This document shows positions 17,166 to 27,455 of a stretch of 64,000 nucleotides of DNA, piece by piece. A model generated the notes under the pieces. It did no database searches. It was not told the DNA's origin and saw nothing but the letters and a program-made list of their open reading frames with translations. The position numbers and the translations under genes are program-made. Every line of letters starts with the position of its first letter. Position 1 is the first letter of the stretch. The stretch is from NCBI GenBank assembly GCA_019635755.1, contig JAHBYW010000003.1:496001-560000 (forward strand). Reading direction: 5' to 3'. Origin of the DNA: Rhizobiaceae bacterium. GTDB lineage: Bacteria > Pseudomonadota > Alphaproteobacteria > Rhizobiales > Rhizobiaceae.

Positions 17166-17461
17166 CAGAACGTCTCGACCCTGTCGACATGCACGATCTC
17201 GATGGCGCGCGAGACGGCATGCGGCGTGCTCGCCTCGCGCCAGTCCTTCAGGTGCGGCTGCTTCGAATGCGCGGTCAGGTCCTCGCGCGTTTCCCAGCGC
17301 TCCACGAACACCATCCGGTCGGGATCGGTGATGCTGACATGCAGGTCGTACGAGATGCACCCCTTCTCGACCCGCGTCTTCTCGATGCAGATGCGCGCCG
17401 CGTCGTAGAGCAAAGGCGCGGCACCGGGCTTCGTGGTCAGCGTTGCGATGACGTAGATCAT
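17165..17461 (-). CDS. Antibiotic biosynthesis monooxygenase (ABM)-fold protein
   Basis: This 98-residue protein has the ABM/YgiN pattern: MIYVIATLTTKPGAAPLL at the start, then EKGCISYDLHVSITDPDRMVF and VERWETREDLTAHSKQPHLK. Such dimeric ferredoxin-like proteins include quinol monooxygenases and haem-degrading enzymes. No haem-binding signature is evident. It is coupled by a TGATG overlap to the downstream glutathione S-transferase, which could suggest a shared role in quinone or electrophile handling (inference). Confidence 0.82.
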   Translation of the reverse strand: MIYVIATLTTKPGAAPLLYDAARICIEKTRVEKGCISYDLHVSITDPDRMVFVERWETREDLTAHSKQPHLKDWREASTPHAVSRAIEIVHVDRVETF

Positions 17462-17466
17462 GAGTC

Positions 17467-17922
17467 TCAGCCGGGCAGGTAGGTGTTGTCGAGAATCTGC
17501 TGGATGGTGAACGGGCAGGATTCAGGGAACGCGGCTATGGGCAACCCTGTCTCCTTCGCGGCATCCCATCGCGCGAAACCGTATTCCTCCTGAAGCACCA
17601 TGTCCGGATAACCCTTGAGACTTGGGCTTTCGATCAGCAGTTTGGCGATTCGCATCCGCTGCTCCTTGATCGTCGCTTCCCAGCTTCCCGACCGGTTTTC
17701 CTTCTGAAGCTGCCATTTCAGCAGATGCACGAGCAGCGGCTTCAATCGCCCTTCGATCTCGCGCTTGTCGCTGCGGCCCAAGCTCTCGATCTCCTCCGCA
17801 AGGTTTTCGCGATCCAGGGCGTCCAGCTTGCCCTGGCGCAGCAGCGCACCCTGCTCTGCGCACCAGAGAGCATAGTCCTGTTCATGGGGCGTCAGTTGCG
17901 GGAGGCGGACGATCTTGTTCAT
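17467..17922 (-). CDS. DUF29-family protein
   Basis: The 151-residue protein fits the DUF29 family common in cyanobacteria and alphaproteobacteria. It starts with the segment HEQDYALWCAEQGALLRQGK, followed by NLAEEIESLGRSDKREIEGR and LLVHLLKWQLQ. It is acidic and helical, with no signal peptide. Its function is unknown; related proteins have been suggested as accessory or toxin-linked but this is not settled. The ATG at 17922 is used rather than a TTG two codons upstream. It ends 5 bases before the monooxygenase gene. Confidence 0.8.
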   Translation of the reverse strand: MNKIVRLPQLTPHEQDYALWCAEQGALLRQGKLDALDRENLAEEIESLGRSDKREIEGRLKPLLVHLLKWQLQKENRSGSWEATIKEQRMRIAKLLIESPSLKGYPDMVLQEEYGFARWDAAKETGLPIAAFPESCPFTIQQILDNTYLPG

Positions 17923-18078
17923 GCGCAATATTCTACCAGATTTACCGGCCTCTCTGGAACCAGCGATACGTCTCGGGGTCGAAGGCGGAGTCTCAAGAGA
18001 ATATCGAGCGTTCGTGAAGGCGACAAAGCGCTCGCGCCAGCGGACGAACGGTGCACGCCGCCTCCCGCCGAAGCGGCC

Positions 18079-18615
18079 CTAAAACCCGCGCCCTGCGATG
18101 CGGCGGTAGAGCCAGCCGATCAGCATCAGCAGCACGAACACCATCGCGGCCGCGCCGGTCGCCGATTTCAGCACCGTCCACAGGCTGACCGTCTCCACGA
18201 CCTCGGGCCGGATCAGCGACGGGGAAGTGTTCAGCATTTGCCCGACGGCAGCGTTCTCCAGATAGTCGAAGACGGCCGATGGGACGGCGACCACGATCGC
18301 GACCAGCCAGCGCATCCAGCCCCACCCGCGCGGCGCGGTGAGCACGATCGCCAGCGCCAGCGTCAGCGACAGCAGCGCCGGATAGGCGATGTCCAGCCGA
18401 TGCTGGATGGTGAGGTAGATGTCGCGCCCGGTGGCCGAGAGCGCGCGGACGAAGTCGACTGCCTCCTCGTGGCTATAGCCCAGGGGGCGCAGGTCGAACG
18501 GCAGCAGCCCGCCCGCCTCGGCGGCGATGCGTGGCAGCGTCACGCCGACCATCACGCCGTAGATCGCGAGCATGGCACCGAAGGACAGCCAGGCTAGACG
18601 GGACAGGAGTTTCAT
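18079..18615 (-). CDS. Four-helix membrane protein of unknown function
   Basis: The 178-residue protein begins MKLLSRLAWLSFGAMLAIYG and has four predicted membrane segments, near residues 7-28, 78-95, 100-118 and 145-167. Between the first two lies a soluble loop with IQHRLDIAYPALLSL. I do not recognise a specific family. It lies 30 bases downstream of ureC on the same strand and could be co-transcribed with it. An upstream in-frame GTG would add three residues; the ATG at 18615 is preferred. Confidence 0.7.
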   Translation of the reverse strand: MKLLSRLAWLSFGAMLAIYGVMVGVTLPRIAAEAGGLLPFDLRPLGYSHEEAVDFVRALSATGRDIYLTIQHRLDIAYPALLSLTLALAIVLTAPRGWGWMRWLVAIVVAVPSAVFDYLENAAVGQMLNTSPSLIRPEVVETVSLWTVLKSATGAAAMVFVLLMLIGWLYRRIAGRGF

Positions 18616-18647
18616 CGGGTCCACCGCTCAACTTCGCGGCGCCCGTC

Positions 18648-20354
<1,707 letters not shown>

Positions 20355-20407
20355 GATGCTAACGCTCCGGGGATCGGGGCACGCCGGCCGGGCGGCACGG
20401 GCGCTGA

Positions 20408-20436
20408 TTGACGATGCGGCAGGGCCACCCTAGGCT
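20408..20436 (+). promoter_or_regulatory. Candidate sigma70-type promoter for the diheme cytochrome c
   Basis: TTGACG and TAGGCT are separated by 17 bases, 70 bases before the cytochrome ATG. The same gap must also contain the ureC promoter on the other strand, which is less clear. Confidence 0.4.
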
Positions 20437-20505
20437 GGCGCGCGAAACAGCAAGGCGAGCCCGCCGCGACCCGCGGCGGGAGCGACCCAGCGAGGGGAAA
20501 AACCG

Positions 20506-21351
20506 ATGATGCTCAGACAGGTTGCGGCCGGCATGCTCGTCTACGCCGGGATGATTGGTTTGGCGTCGGCGGAAACGCTGGTCGAGCGCGGCGAATACCT
20601 GGTGCGCGGCCCGGCCGGCTGCGGCAACTGCCACACGCCGATCGGTCCGAACGGCTTCGTCATGGAGCAGGAGCTGGCCGGCAGGCTGGTCGAGGACATC
20701 GAGCCCTTCACCGCCTATTCCGCCAACCTGACGCCGGCCGGTCCGATCGCGCAATGGTCCGACGCCGAACTCGCCAAGGCGATCCGCGAGGGCATCCGTC
20801 CGGACGGCAGCCTGATCGGACCGCCGATGCCCTTCGCCATGTACAAGGGCCTCGGCGACGAGGACCTGAACGCCATCGTCGCCTTCCTGCGCACGCTTCC
20901 CGCCGTCGAGAACGAAGTACCCGCCTCGACCTATCGCATCCCGCTGCCGCCGGCATACGGACCGCCGGTCGAGAGCGTCACCGCCCCGCCGCGCGGCGTC
21001 ACCGTCGAATACGGCGCCTACCTCGCCGGGCCGGTGGCGCACTGCATGGAATGCCACACGCCGCAGGGCCCGCAGGGGCCGATGCTCGACACCGCCGCCG
21101 GCCAGGGCGGCTTCGAGTTCCACGGGCCGTGGGGCACGTCCGTCTCGTCGAACATCACGCCGAGCGACGACGGCATCGCCGGCTGGACCGACGAGGAGCT
21201 CAAGGCGATGATCACCCAGGGCGTGCGCCCGGGCGGCGCGCCGATGCTGCCGCCGATGCCCTATCCGTTCCTCGCCAAGACGACCGCCGAGGACCTCGAC
21301 GCGATCATCCTCTACCTGCGCAGCCTGCCGCCGCTGCCCGACCCGAGCTGA
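20506..21351 (+). CDS. Periplasmic diheme cytochrome c
   Basis: The 281-residue protein has a signal peptide (MMLRQVAAGMLVYAGMIGLA then SAE) and two class I cytochrome c domains. Their haem-binding motifs are CGNCH at residues 39-43 and CMECH near 180, and distal methionine candidates lie in PPMPFAMYKGL and PPMPYPFLAKT. The two halves look like an internal duplication. Such proteins act as electron carriers or as subunits of membrane-bound dehydrogenases, but no dehydrogenase is adjacent. It is transcribed against the surrounding urease genes and splits ureB from ureC, so its placement is odd. Confidence 0.92.
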   Translation: MMLRQVAAGMLVYAGMIGLASAETLVERGEYLVRGPAGCGNCHTPIGPNGFVMEQELAGRLVEDIEPFTAYSANLTPAGPIAQWSDAELAKAIREGIRPDGSLIGPPMPFAMYKGLGDEDLNAIVAFLRTLPAVENEVPASTYRIPLPPAYGPPVESVTAPPRGVTVEYGAYLAGPVAHCMECHTPQGPQGPMLDTAAGQGGFEFHGPWGTSVSSNITPSDDGIAGWTDEELKAMITQGVRPGGAPMLPPMPYPFLAKTTAEDLDAIILYLRSLPPLPDPS

Positions 21352-21406
21352 GGCCTGGCGCACCGGGTGCGACGGGGCTCGCGAGGCGATCGGCGACATC
21401 GATCGC

Positions 21407-21811
21407 CTAGCCTTCCGGCCCGCCGATGAAGGCGCGCAGCTCGCTGGTGCGAGCGCGCGTCTGCGCCGCCAGGCAGCCCGACACGAGCATCGGCTCCATC
21501 GAACCGCCGCGCGCCTCGAACCCGGCCAGTTCGCATTGGCCGTCGCGATAGGCGATCCAGCCCCGCTGCGCGGCGAGAAGTGCCTTGTCGGCGCCCTTGA
21601 GGCTCTCTTCCGGCTGCGCGTCGTCCAGGGCCTTCGCCGCCTCGCGGGCACGCTTCCAGACCGCGTTCAGTCCGGCATCGGCCTGCCGATAATCCTCCGC
21701 CGCGCAGATGTTCATTTCGGACTGGGTCTGCGCGGTATCGCAGTCGAGGCCCTGCGCAAGCACGGCTCCCGACGGAAGCAGCAGCACCGCGAGAAGAAGG
21801 GCGCGGGTCAC
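21407..21811 (-). CDS. LprI/DUF1311-family secreted protein
   Basis: The 134-residue protein has a signal peptide ([20 protein letters not shown]) and the four-cysteine DUF1311/LprI pattern: [20 protein letters not shown], later [20 protein letters not shown] and [15 protein letters not shown]. Family members act as periplasmic lysozyme inhibitors in some bacteria. It overlaps the end of ureB by four bases, so it is translationally coupled to the urease structural genes. A role in urease is not expected from the family. Confidence 0.82.
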   Translation of the reverse strand: MTRALLLAVLLLPSGAVLAQGLDCDTAQTQSEMNICAAEDYRQADAGLNAVWKRAREAAKALDDAQPEESLKGADKALLAAQRGWIAYRDGQCELAGFEARGGSMEPMLVSGCLAAQTRARTSELRAFIGGPEG

Positions 21812-22128
21812 AGCGGTCCCATGACCTGCTGGCGGAAGCCGTAGACCGCGCGGTTGCCCCCGAGCGGCACGAGCGTCACGTCCCGCTCCTGTCCCGGCTC
21901 GAAGCGCACCGCCGTTCCCGCCGCGATGTCGAGACGCATGCCGCGCGCGTGGTCGCGGTCGAAGCGGAGCGCCGGATTGGTCTCGAAGAAATGGTAGTGG
22001 CTGCCGACCTGGATCGGCCGGTCGCCGGTATTGGCCACTTTCAGCGTCGCCGTCGGCGCGCCGGCATTCAGTTCGATGTCACCCGGCGCGGTGATGACCT
22101 GTCCGGGAACGAAACCTCCGAGGACCAT
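21808..22128 (-). CDS. ureB: Urease beta subunit
   Basis: UreB is the small structural subunit that packs against UreC. The 106-residue protein starts [20 protein letters not shown] and contains the family signature [22 protein letters not shown]. It lies 3 bases downstream of ureJ and overlaps the LprI-like gene at its 3' end. UreB and UreA are separate genes here, as usual in Proteobacteria. Confidence 0.96.
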   Translation of the reverse strand: MVLGGFVPGQVITAPGDIELNAGAPTATLKVANTGDRPIQVGSHYHFFETNPALRFDRDHARGMRLDIAAGTAVRFEPGQERDVTLVPLGGNRAVYGFRQQVMGPL

Positions 22129-22131
22129 CGC

Positions 22132-22731
22132 TCAGCTCCCGACGGCCAGCCAGAGACCACCCAGCGCCGTGGCGGCGCCCGCCACCCGCGTCGCGATGCG
22201 CCCCGTCGTGCCGCCGAGCATCGTGCCGGCGAGACCGCCCGCCGCGACGCCGGCCATATGCAGGATCGCGGTGGCGGCGGCGAAGCCGGCCGCATAGGGC
22301 CACGCGCCCGCCGCGCCGATCTCGCCGCCATGGGCGTGGCCATGGAAGAAGGCGAAGAAGCCGACCAGCGCCATCGCCGCCACAACCGGCACGTCGAGCG
22401 CAACCGCCGCCAGAAGACCGACCACCACCACGGAAGCGAGGATGACGGGTTCGACGAAGGGCAGCGGGAGGGCCGCCAGCGCGGCCGCGAACCCGGCAAG
22501 CATCATGCCGACGAAGGCGGCCGGCACGAGCCACGGCGTCCGGCGGGACGCCTGCGCGAGCAGAGCCGCCCACAGCCCGACCGCCACCATCGCCAGCACA
22601 TGGTCGGCGCCAAGGAGCGGATGCGAGAAGCCGGCGGCGAAGGAGCCGTGCTCGCCGGGGTCGAGATGCGCGAAGGCCGGAGACAGGCCGGCGGCGATGA
22701 AGGCGAGCGTTGCGACGGTGCGTCTGAACAT
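22132..22731 (-). CDS. ureJ: HupE/UreJ-family membrane protein (putative nickel uptake)
   Basis: HupE/UreJ proteins are small permeases thought to import nickel for hydrogenase or urease. The 199-residue protein has a cleavable-looking N-terminus ending AFAHLD, the HupE signature HPLLGADHVLAMVAVGLW near residue 37 and a second histidine cluster FFHGHAHGGE, with about six hydrophobic segments. It lies between the DUF1272 gene and ureB, inside the urease operon, which supports a nickel role. Start at 22731 places the signal segment at the N-terminus. Confidence 0.9.
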   Translation of the reverse strand: MFRRTVATLAFIAAGLSPAFAHLDPGEHGSFAAGFSHPLLGADHVLAMVAVGLWAALLAQASRRTPWLVPAAFVGMMLAGFAAALAALPLPFVEPVILASVVVVGLLAAVALDVPVVAAMALVGFFAFFHGHAHGGEIGAAGAWPYAAGFAAATAILHMAGVAAGGLAGTMLGGTTGRIATRVAGAATALGGLWLAVGS

Positions 22732-22749
22732 CGAAGTCTCCGGTGGATC

Positions 22750-23004
22750 CTATGCGGCGCGGGAGGGCGCGCAGCCCTCGGCCTTGAGCACGCGCTTCGT
22801 CGAGGCGGGGTATTTGGCCAGCATCGCCGGCGGTCGGATGGGCCGCTGCACGAGGTTGCCGCCGCAGTTGGGGCAGGTGCCGCCGAGCATGTCTTCCGCG
22901 CAATCCGCGCAGAACGTGCACTCGAAGGTGCAGATCAGCGCATCCGGCGCGTCCGGCGGCAGGTCGCGGTCGCAGCACTCGCAATTGGGGCGCAGGTCCA
23001 GCAT
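22750..23004 (-). CDS. DUF1272 zinc-ribbon-like protein
   Basis: The 84-residue protein has many cysteines in pairs, CECC, CTFECTFCADC and CPNCGG, in the DUF1272 arrangement, which should bind zinc. It begins MLDLRPNCECCDRDLPPDAP. The function is unknown. It sits between ureA and ureJ with short gaps, so it is expressed with the urease genes; a metal-binding role there is possible but only inferred. Confidence 0.85.
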   Translation of the reverse strand: MLDLRPNCECCDRDLPPDAPDALICTFECTFCADCAEDMLGGTCPNCGGNLVQRPIRPPAMLAKYPASTKRVLKAEGCAPSRAA

Positions 23005-23013
23005 CCGGTGCTC

Positions 23014-23316
23014 CTAACGGATCGGCTCGTGCACGGTGACGAGCTTGGTGCCGTCGGGAAAGGTCGCCTCGACCTGCACGTCGTGGATCATCTCGGCGAT
23101 GCCCTCCATGACCTGGGCACGCGTGACCACATGCGCGCCTGCCTCCATCAGGTCGGCGACGCTGCGACCGTCGCGCGCGCCTTCGACGACGAAGTCCGTG
23201 ATGAGCGCGATGGCCTCGGGATGGTTCAGCTTGACGCCGCGCTCCAGCCGCTTGCGGGCGACGACCGCGGCCATCGCGACCAGCAACTTGTCCTTTTCCC
23301 GCGGCGTCAGGTTCAT
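23014..23316 (-). CDS. ureA: Urease gamma subunit
   Basis: UreA is the smallest structural subunit of urease. The 100-residue protein starts [20 protein letters not shown] and contains the conserved [21 protein letters not shown] and [19 protein letters not shown]. Length and sequence are typical. It follows ureD by 24 bases. Confidence 0.97.
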   Translation of the reverse strand: MNLTPREKDKLLVAMAAVVARKRLERGVKLNHPEAIALITDFVVEGARDGRSVADLMEAGAHVVTRAQVMEGIAEMIHDVQVEATFPDGTKLVTVHEPIR

Positions 23317-23340
23317 GCGGCGTCCTGGAGCGTTTCGTGG

Positions 23341-24186
23341 CTAGAGTGACCAGACCTTGGGCAGGCCTGCCCGCCCGTTGAGCAGTTCGACGAGCGGCAG
23401 CAGCGTCCTGCGCAGCGCGTAGCCGTCCTCGGCCACCAGCCTCGCAAGAAGCTTGCCAGACCCGGTGCCGCGGCCGGTCCAGGCGCTGACGCCGCCGGCG
23501 GCGCCGACGATGCCGCGGGCGGCCGACAGCCGGTCGGCAGCGCCCGGTGCAACCAGCAGGACCGTCGCCATCGCGTGCGCGCCGCCCGCAACGGCGCCGC
23601 GGCCGAGCGCGGGAGCAACCTCCGGGCCGATGGCGAAGTCCTCGGCATGGAGCAGCCGGCCGCCGAGCCGCACGCGCCAGCGGTCGCGGAAGAACGCCCT
23701 CGAGGTGCGCTCCCCCATGGACAGCCGCCCGAAGACGACCGATTCCAGAATCAGGGCCTCGGCGTCCGCCGCAAGCTCGACATCGATGCGGCGGACGAAG
23801 GCCGACCCGTCATAGGCGATGGTCTCCTGCGGCAGCCAGGCAAGGCGGCCGCCCGCGCCGACGGAGAGCCGGCAGGCGACCTCGGCGACGCCGCTCGCGG
23901 CGCGGTAGGCCTTCTCGCAGGCCTGGGTGGTGACGGTGGCGGACGCCCCGGCCGCGACGTCGATGTCCCAGGCGACGCGGTCGCCGCCCGTCAGCCCTCC
24001 CGCCGTGTTGATGAGGATCGCTTCGAGTGGGTCGCCGCAGACGCGCGGCATCCGGATCTTGGCCGCCCCATCCTGGTAGAGTGTGGCCACGCGGCTGCGG
24101 CCCGCGGCACGCCGGACCGCAAGCCTGGCCGACGCGGCCACCCGCTGCAGGGTCTCGTGCACGAACGGGTCGGAGCGCGACAGCAT
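23341..24186 (-). CDS. ureD: Urease accessory protein UreD
   Basis: UreD (UreH) is the scaffold that binds apo-urease and, with UreF and UreG, guides nickel delivery. The 281-residue protein has the family motifs INTAGGLTGGDRVAWDI, TTQACEKAYRA, LAWLPQETIAYDGS and LESVVFGRLSMGE. It is the first gene of the ureD-A-(DUF1272)-J-B run, and the 180-bp gap upstream, shared with the divergent acyl carrier protein gene, should hold its promoter. Confidence 0.94.
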   Translation of the reverse strand: MLSRSDPFVHETLQRVAASARLAVRRAAGRSRVATLYQDGAAKIRMPRVCGDPLEAILINTAGGLTGGDRVAWDIDVAAGASATVTTQACEKAYRAASGVAEVACRLSVGAGGRLAWLPQETIAYDGSAFVRRIDVELAADAEALILESVVFGRLSMGERTSRAFFRDRWRVRLGGRLLHAEDFAIGPEVAPALGRGAVAGGAHAMATVLLVAPGAADRLSAARGIVGAAGGVSAWTGRGTGSGKLLARLVAEDGYALRRTLLPLVELLNGRAGLPKVWSL

Positions 24187-24244
24187 GGCCCGACGTTAAG
24201 CCCTGGCGCGGCATTGTCGAGGGGCGGCGCATGGCAGGCCGGAG

Positions 24245-24273
24245 TTGCCACATGGCGTTTTGGTTCCTATAGA
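24245..24273 (+). promoter_or_regulatory. Candidate promoter of the acyl carrier protein/ketosynthase pair
   Basis: TTGCCA and TATAGA are separated by exactly 17 bases, about 95 bases before the acyl carrier protein ATG. This is one of the best sigma70-type matches in the window. Confidence 0.55.
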
Positions 24274-24366
24274 GGCTTGTCGCCCCGCCGGCCGCACCCG
24301 CGGAGCGATCGCGGCGGCTGCGTTTTGTGGGGACCGCCTCGGGCAACAGTGACAGGACGCGACGCG

Positions 24367-24618
24367 ATGGCCGACCAGCTGGCTGAGGATATCATCAGCA
24401 AAATCAAGGCTCACGCCGAGACGCAGAACGAAATCACGCCCGAGACCGAGCTGACCGAACTCGGCATCCATTCGCTGGAACTCACGGAGATCGTCTTCGA
24501 CCTCGAGGAAGCCTATGGAATCGAGATCGAGATGAACACCGTCGAGGCCTGGAGCCAGCTCAAGAACGTCAACGACATCATCGAGGCCGTCCGCAAGCTC
24601 GTCGCGGCGAAAGGCTAG
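24367..24618 (+). CDS. Acyl carrier protein, NodF-like
   Basis: The 83-residue protein is a four-helix acyl carrier protein. It starts MADQLAEDIISKIKAHAETQ and carries the phosphopantetheine serine at residue 36 in GIHSLEL, with histidine in place of the usual aspartate of DSL. The stretch YGIEIEMNTVEAWSQLKNVN resembles rhizobial NodF more than housekeeping AcpP or AcpXL. It is followed 12 bases later by a NodE-like ketosynthase, the same order as nodFE. The ATG at 24367 is chosen because upstream sequence in this frame is a shadow of ureD. Confidence 0.88.
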   Translation: MADQLAEDIISKIKAHAETQNEITPETELTELGIHSLELTEIVFDLEEAYGIEIEMNTVEAWSQLKNVNDIIEAVRKLVAAKG

Positions 24619-24630
24619 TCCAGACCCAAC

Positions 24631-25839
24631 ATGGCTCGGCAACGCATCGTCATCACGGGCATGGGCGGCCTGTGCGGCATTGGCACGAACGCGGCCGCCA
24701 TCTGGTCCTCCATGAAGGCCGGCAAGGTCGGGGTGTCGGAGATCCCCGGCGACGACCTCGACCCGAAGCCGCGGCTGGGCGCGGTCATCAAGGAGCTGCC
24801 GGACCACGGCCTGGACCGCAAGCGCCTGATCACCATGGACCGCTTCAGCCTCCTGGCCATCATCGCCGCCGGCGAGGCGCTCCGGCAGTCCGGACTGGTC
24901 GTGGACGCGTCGAACAAGGCGCGCGTCGGCGCCGTGGTCGGCACCGGCATCTTCGGCGCCGAATGCGTCGACGAGAATTACCGCCAGTTGCTCATCGCCG
25001 GCCGCTCGCGCGCCGGTGTCTTCACCGTGCCGCGCTCGATGCCGGGCGCGCCCGCCGGCCAGGTCAGCATGCAGTATGGCGTGACCGGCCCCGTGTTCGG
25101 CGTGACGTCGGCGTGCGCATCGTCCAACCACGCCTTCTCCGCCGCGGCGGACCAGCTGAGGCTCGGCCGCGCCGACGTCATGCTGGCCGGCGGCACCGAC
25201 GCGCCGCTGGTGTTCGGCGTCATGAAGGGCTGGGAGGCGCTGAGGGCGCTGGCGCGCGAGGCCTGCCGGCCGTTCTCGGCCGATCGCGACGGCCTGCTGA
25301 TGGGCGAGGGCTCCGGCATGGCCGTCCTCGAGACCTATGAGCACGCCAAGGCGCGCGGCGCGACGATTCTTGCGGAATTCGCCGGTGCCGGCATGACCGC
25401 GGACGCTTCCGACATCGTGTCGCCGACGGTCGAAGGACCCGCGTCGGCGATGCAGGCCTGCCTCGACGACGCCGGCCTGAAGCCCGAGGACATCGACTAC
25501 ATCAACGCGCACGGGACCGGCACCAAGGCCAACGACGAGATCGAGACCAAGGCGATCCGCCGCGTCTTCGGCGCGCATGCCGACACGGTCTCCGTCTCGT
25601 CGACCAAGTCCATGCATGCCCATTGCATGGGCGCGTCCGGCGCGATCGAGATGATCGCCTGCGTCGGCGCGATCCGCGAGGGCATCGTTCCGCCGACCGC
25701 CAACTACCGCGAGAAGGATCCCGACTGCGACCTGGACGTCACGCCGAACGTGGCGCGGGTGCGACCGGTCCGGGCAGCGATCAGCAACGGCTTCGCCTTC
25801 GGCGGCACCAACGCCGTGGTCGCCTTCAAGGCCGCCTGA
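24631..25839 (+). CDS. Beta-ketoacyl-ACP synthase (KAS II / NodE-like)
   Basis: The enzyme elongates acyl chains on an acyl carrier protein. The 402-residue protein has the thiolase fold with the Cys-His-His triad: C162 (TSACASSNH), the histidine of [11 protein letters not shown] and the histidine of [11 protein letters not shown]. The N-terminus [20 protein letters not shown] and the segment [20 protein letters not shown] strongly recall NodE. Together with the preceding acyl carrier protein it forms a dedicated pair that may make an unusual fatty acyl chain for a lipid or secondary metabolite. No other nod gene is visible, so a symbiotic role should not be assumed. Confidence 0.9.
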   Translation: MARQRIVITGMGGLCGIGTNAAAIWSSMKAGKVGVSEIPGDDLDPKPRLGAVIKELPDHGLDRKRLITMDRFSLLAIIAAGEALRQSGLVVDASNKARVGAVVGTGIFGAECVDENYRQLLIAGRSRAGVFTVPRSMPGAPAGQVSMQYGVTGPVFGVTSACASSNHAFSAAADQLRLGRADVMLAGGTDAPLVFGVMKGWEALRALAREACRPFSADRDGLLMGEGSGMAVLETYEHAKARGATILAEFAGAGMTADASDIVSPTVEGPASAMQACLDDAGLKPEDIDYINAHGTGTKANDEIETKAIRRVFGAHADTVSVSSTKSMHAHCMGASGAIEMIACVGAIREGIVPPTANYREKDPDCDLDVTPNVARVRPVRAAISNGFAFGGTNAVVAFKAA

Positions 25840-25901
25840 CCTTTCGACCGGTCCAGCCGCCGTCTCTCGGCGCCCACTGTTGAAGCCGGCAGCCCTGGAG
25901 A

Positions 25902-26007
25902 TATTTCAGCAACGCAGGAAAACCTTGCGTCGAACAAAAGCGCCCAAATCAATGAGGTGGACCATATTCCGTCCCGGCACCGCGCGCACTTTTCGGGATC
26001 ATGGTCT
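25902..26007. repeat. Two-hairpin intergenic repeat, copy 2
   Basis: This is a second, diverged copy of the element at 9823-9929. The dyad ACGCAGG-AAAA-CCTTGCGT is followed by TCG and then by ACCATATTCC paired with TTTTCGGGATCATGGT. Blocks CCTTGCGTCG and TTTCGGGAnCATGGTCT are shared in the same order and spacing. It fills most of the gap between the ketosynthase and the downstream glutathione S-transferase. Confidence 0.6.
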
Positions 26008-26067
26008 CGCTCGTCGTGACCGCTCCGGGTGCCGCCTTTCCGTCTCGAATCTCCCTTGAGGACAATG

Positions 26068-26772
26068 ATGCCCGATCTTTCCGCGTTCCCGATCGTCGAC
26101 CGCTGGCCGGCCCAGTTTCCGGACCGCATCCAGCTCTACTCGCTGCCGACGCCCAATGGCGTGAAGGTGTCGATCGCGCTGGAGGAGCTGGGACTGCCCT
26201 ACGAGCCCCACCTCGTCGACATCACCAAGAACGAGAGCTGGACGCCGGAATTCCTGTCGCTCAACCCGAACGGCAAGATCCCGGCGATCATCGATCCGGG
26301 CGGGCCGGGCGGCAGGCCGCTCGCGCTGTTCGAGTCAGGCGCCATCCTGCTTTATCTCTCCGACAAGACCGGCCGGCTGGTGCCGTCCGATCCCGGGCTG
26401 CGCTACCAGACGATCCAGTGGGTGTTCTTCCAGATGGCCTTCGTCGGGCCCATGTTCGGACAGCTCGGATTCTTCCACAAGTTCGCCGGGAGGGAGATCG
26501 AGGACAAGCGCCCGCTGAACCGCTACCGCGACGAATCAAAAAGGCTGCTCGGCGTGCTCGACACGCGGCTGGCCGGTCGCGACTGGCTGATGGACGAATA
26601 CACGATCGCCGACATCTCGATGCTCGGCTGGGTGCGGAATCTGATCGGCTTCTACGGTGCCGGCGAGCTGGTCGGCTTCGACAGCTTCAGGAACGTCGGG
26701 GCGTGGCTTGAGCGCGGGCTGGCACGACCGGCCGTGCAACGCGGGCTGACCATCCCGGCGCGACCGGCCTGA
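26068..26772 (+). CDS. Glutathione S-transferase, YfcG/YghU (Ure2p-like) type
   Basis: The 234-residue protein has the N-terminal domain LYSLPTPNGVKVSIALEELG with the TPNG motif. In YghU/YfcG-type enzymes this stretch binds glutathione or its disulfide, and they act as disulfide-bond reductases or peroxidases. LNPNGKIPAIIDP and LFESGAILLYLSDKTG complete the glutathione site, and the C-terminal domain includes LMDEYTIADISMLGWV. Two adjacent ATGs exist; the second, at 26068, has GAGG at a better distance. It is preceded by an intergenic repeat and appears to be a single-gene unit. Confidence 0.88.
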   Translation: MPDLSAFPIVDRWPAQFPDRIQLYSLPTPNGVKVSIALEELGLPYEPHLVDITKNESWTPEFLSLNPNGKIPAIIDPGGPGGRPLALFESGAILLYLSDKTGRLVPSDPGLRYQTIQWVFFQMAFVGPMFGQLGFFHKFAGREIEDKRPLNRYRDESKRLLGVLDTRLAGRDWLMDEYTIADISMLGWVRNLIGFYGAGELVGFDSFRNVGAWLERGLARPAVQRGLTIPARPA

Positions 26773-26847
26773 CCGGCACGTCGGACGCGCGGCGACATGC
26801 GCGGGCGCACTCGGGCCATGAGGCCCGAGCGCGCTTTCCGGCAAAAC

Positions 26848-27363
26848 TCAGCTGTTGGACTTCTTGCCGCCGTCGAGCCCGGTGACCGACGCGGCGAGCG
26901 ACGCCACGCCGACCGCGGCGCCCGCAACCGTTTCGACCACGGTCTTGGCGATCCGCTTGACGCCACCGGCGCGCTTGGAGGGGGCGCTCTTGCGGGTCGG
27001 TGCCTTGGTCGACTTCGTCGCCGGCTTGCGCGTCGCGGTGGACTTCGGCGGCGCCGACTTCGTCCGCGACGGCTTTGCCGCGGTCTTGGAGGCGGAGGAC
27101 TTGGAGGCGGGGGACGTCTTCGGCTTCGAGGCGGCGGAGCCCTTGCGGGCCGCAGGCGCCTTGCTCATCGACGCCTTGCCGGTGGATTTGGAAGCTGCCG
27201 ACTTGGAACCGGCCTTCGACGCGGCCATACCCGACTTTGCTGCACTCGACTTGGCGCCCGCCTTCGCGCCCGACTTGGCGGCGGTCTTAGACGACGCGGA
27301 CTTCGCGGTCTTGGTGGACGACGCGCCCGCAGCTGCCGATTTCGGCACCGGTTTCCTGGCCAT
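26848..27363 (-). CDS. Lysine/alanine/serine-rich histone H1-like basic protein
   Basis: The 171-residue protein starts MARKPVPKSAAAGASSTKTA and is mostly Lys, Ala, Ser, Thr and Pro in short irregular repeats (SKTAAKSG, KPSRTKSAPPK), like histone H1 C-terminal tails. The last 40 residues differ: KRIAKTVVETVAGAAVGVAS is hydrophobic and glycine-rich and could form a membrane-inserting or packing helix. It may bind DNA or another polyanion. GAGGGA lies seven bases before the ATG at 27363. The low-complexity composition prevents a firmer family call. Confidence 0.75.
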   Translation of the reverse strand: MARKPVPKSAAAGASSTKTAKSASSKTAAKSGAKAGAKSSAAKSGMAASKAGSKSAASKSTGKASMSKAPAARKGSAASKPKTSPASKSSASKTAAKPSRTKSAPPKSTATRKPATKSTKAPTRKSAPSKRAGGVKRIAKTVVETVAGAAVGVASLAASVTGLDGGKKSNS

Positions 27364-27455
27364 GGTGTGATCCCTCATGAATCGAAACGGCGACACGCCG
27401 CAGCGCTACAACGCCGAAATGCCATTTGCGTTCCGCAGCGTCGGCGACGCATCGC

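Noticed and set aside
21949-23349. Long + strand open frame (466 codons) over ureB, ureJ and ureA
   Set aside because: The opposite strand carries several clearly recognisable urease genes; this frame is low-complexity Arg/Gly/His sequence.
24230-24260. Possible sigma54 promoter between ureD and the acyl carrier protein gene (TGGCAGGCCGGAGTTGCC)
   Set aside because: The GG-to-GC spacing is 12 rather than the required 10 bases.
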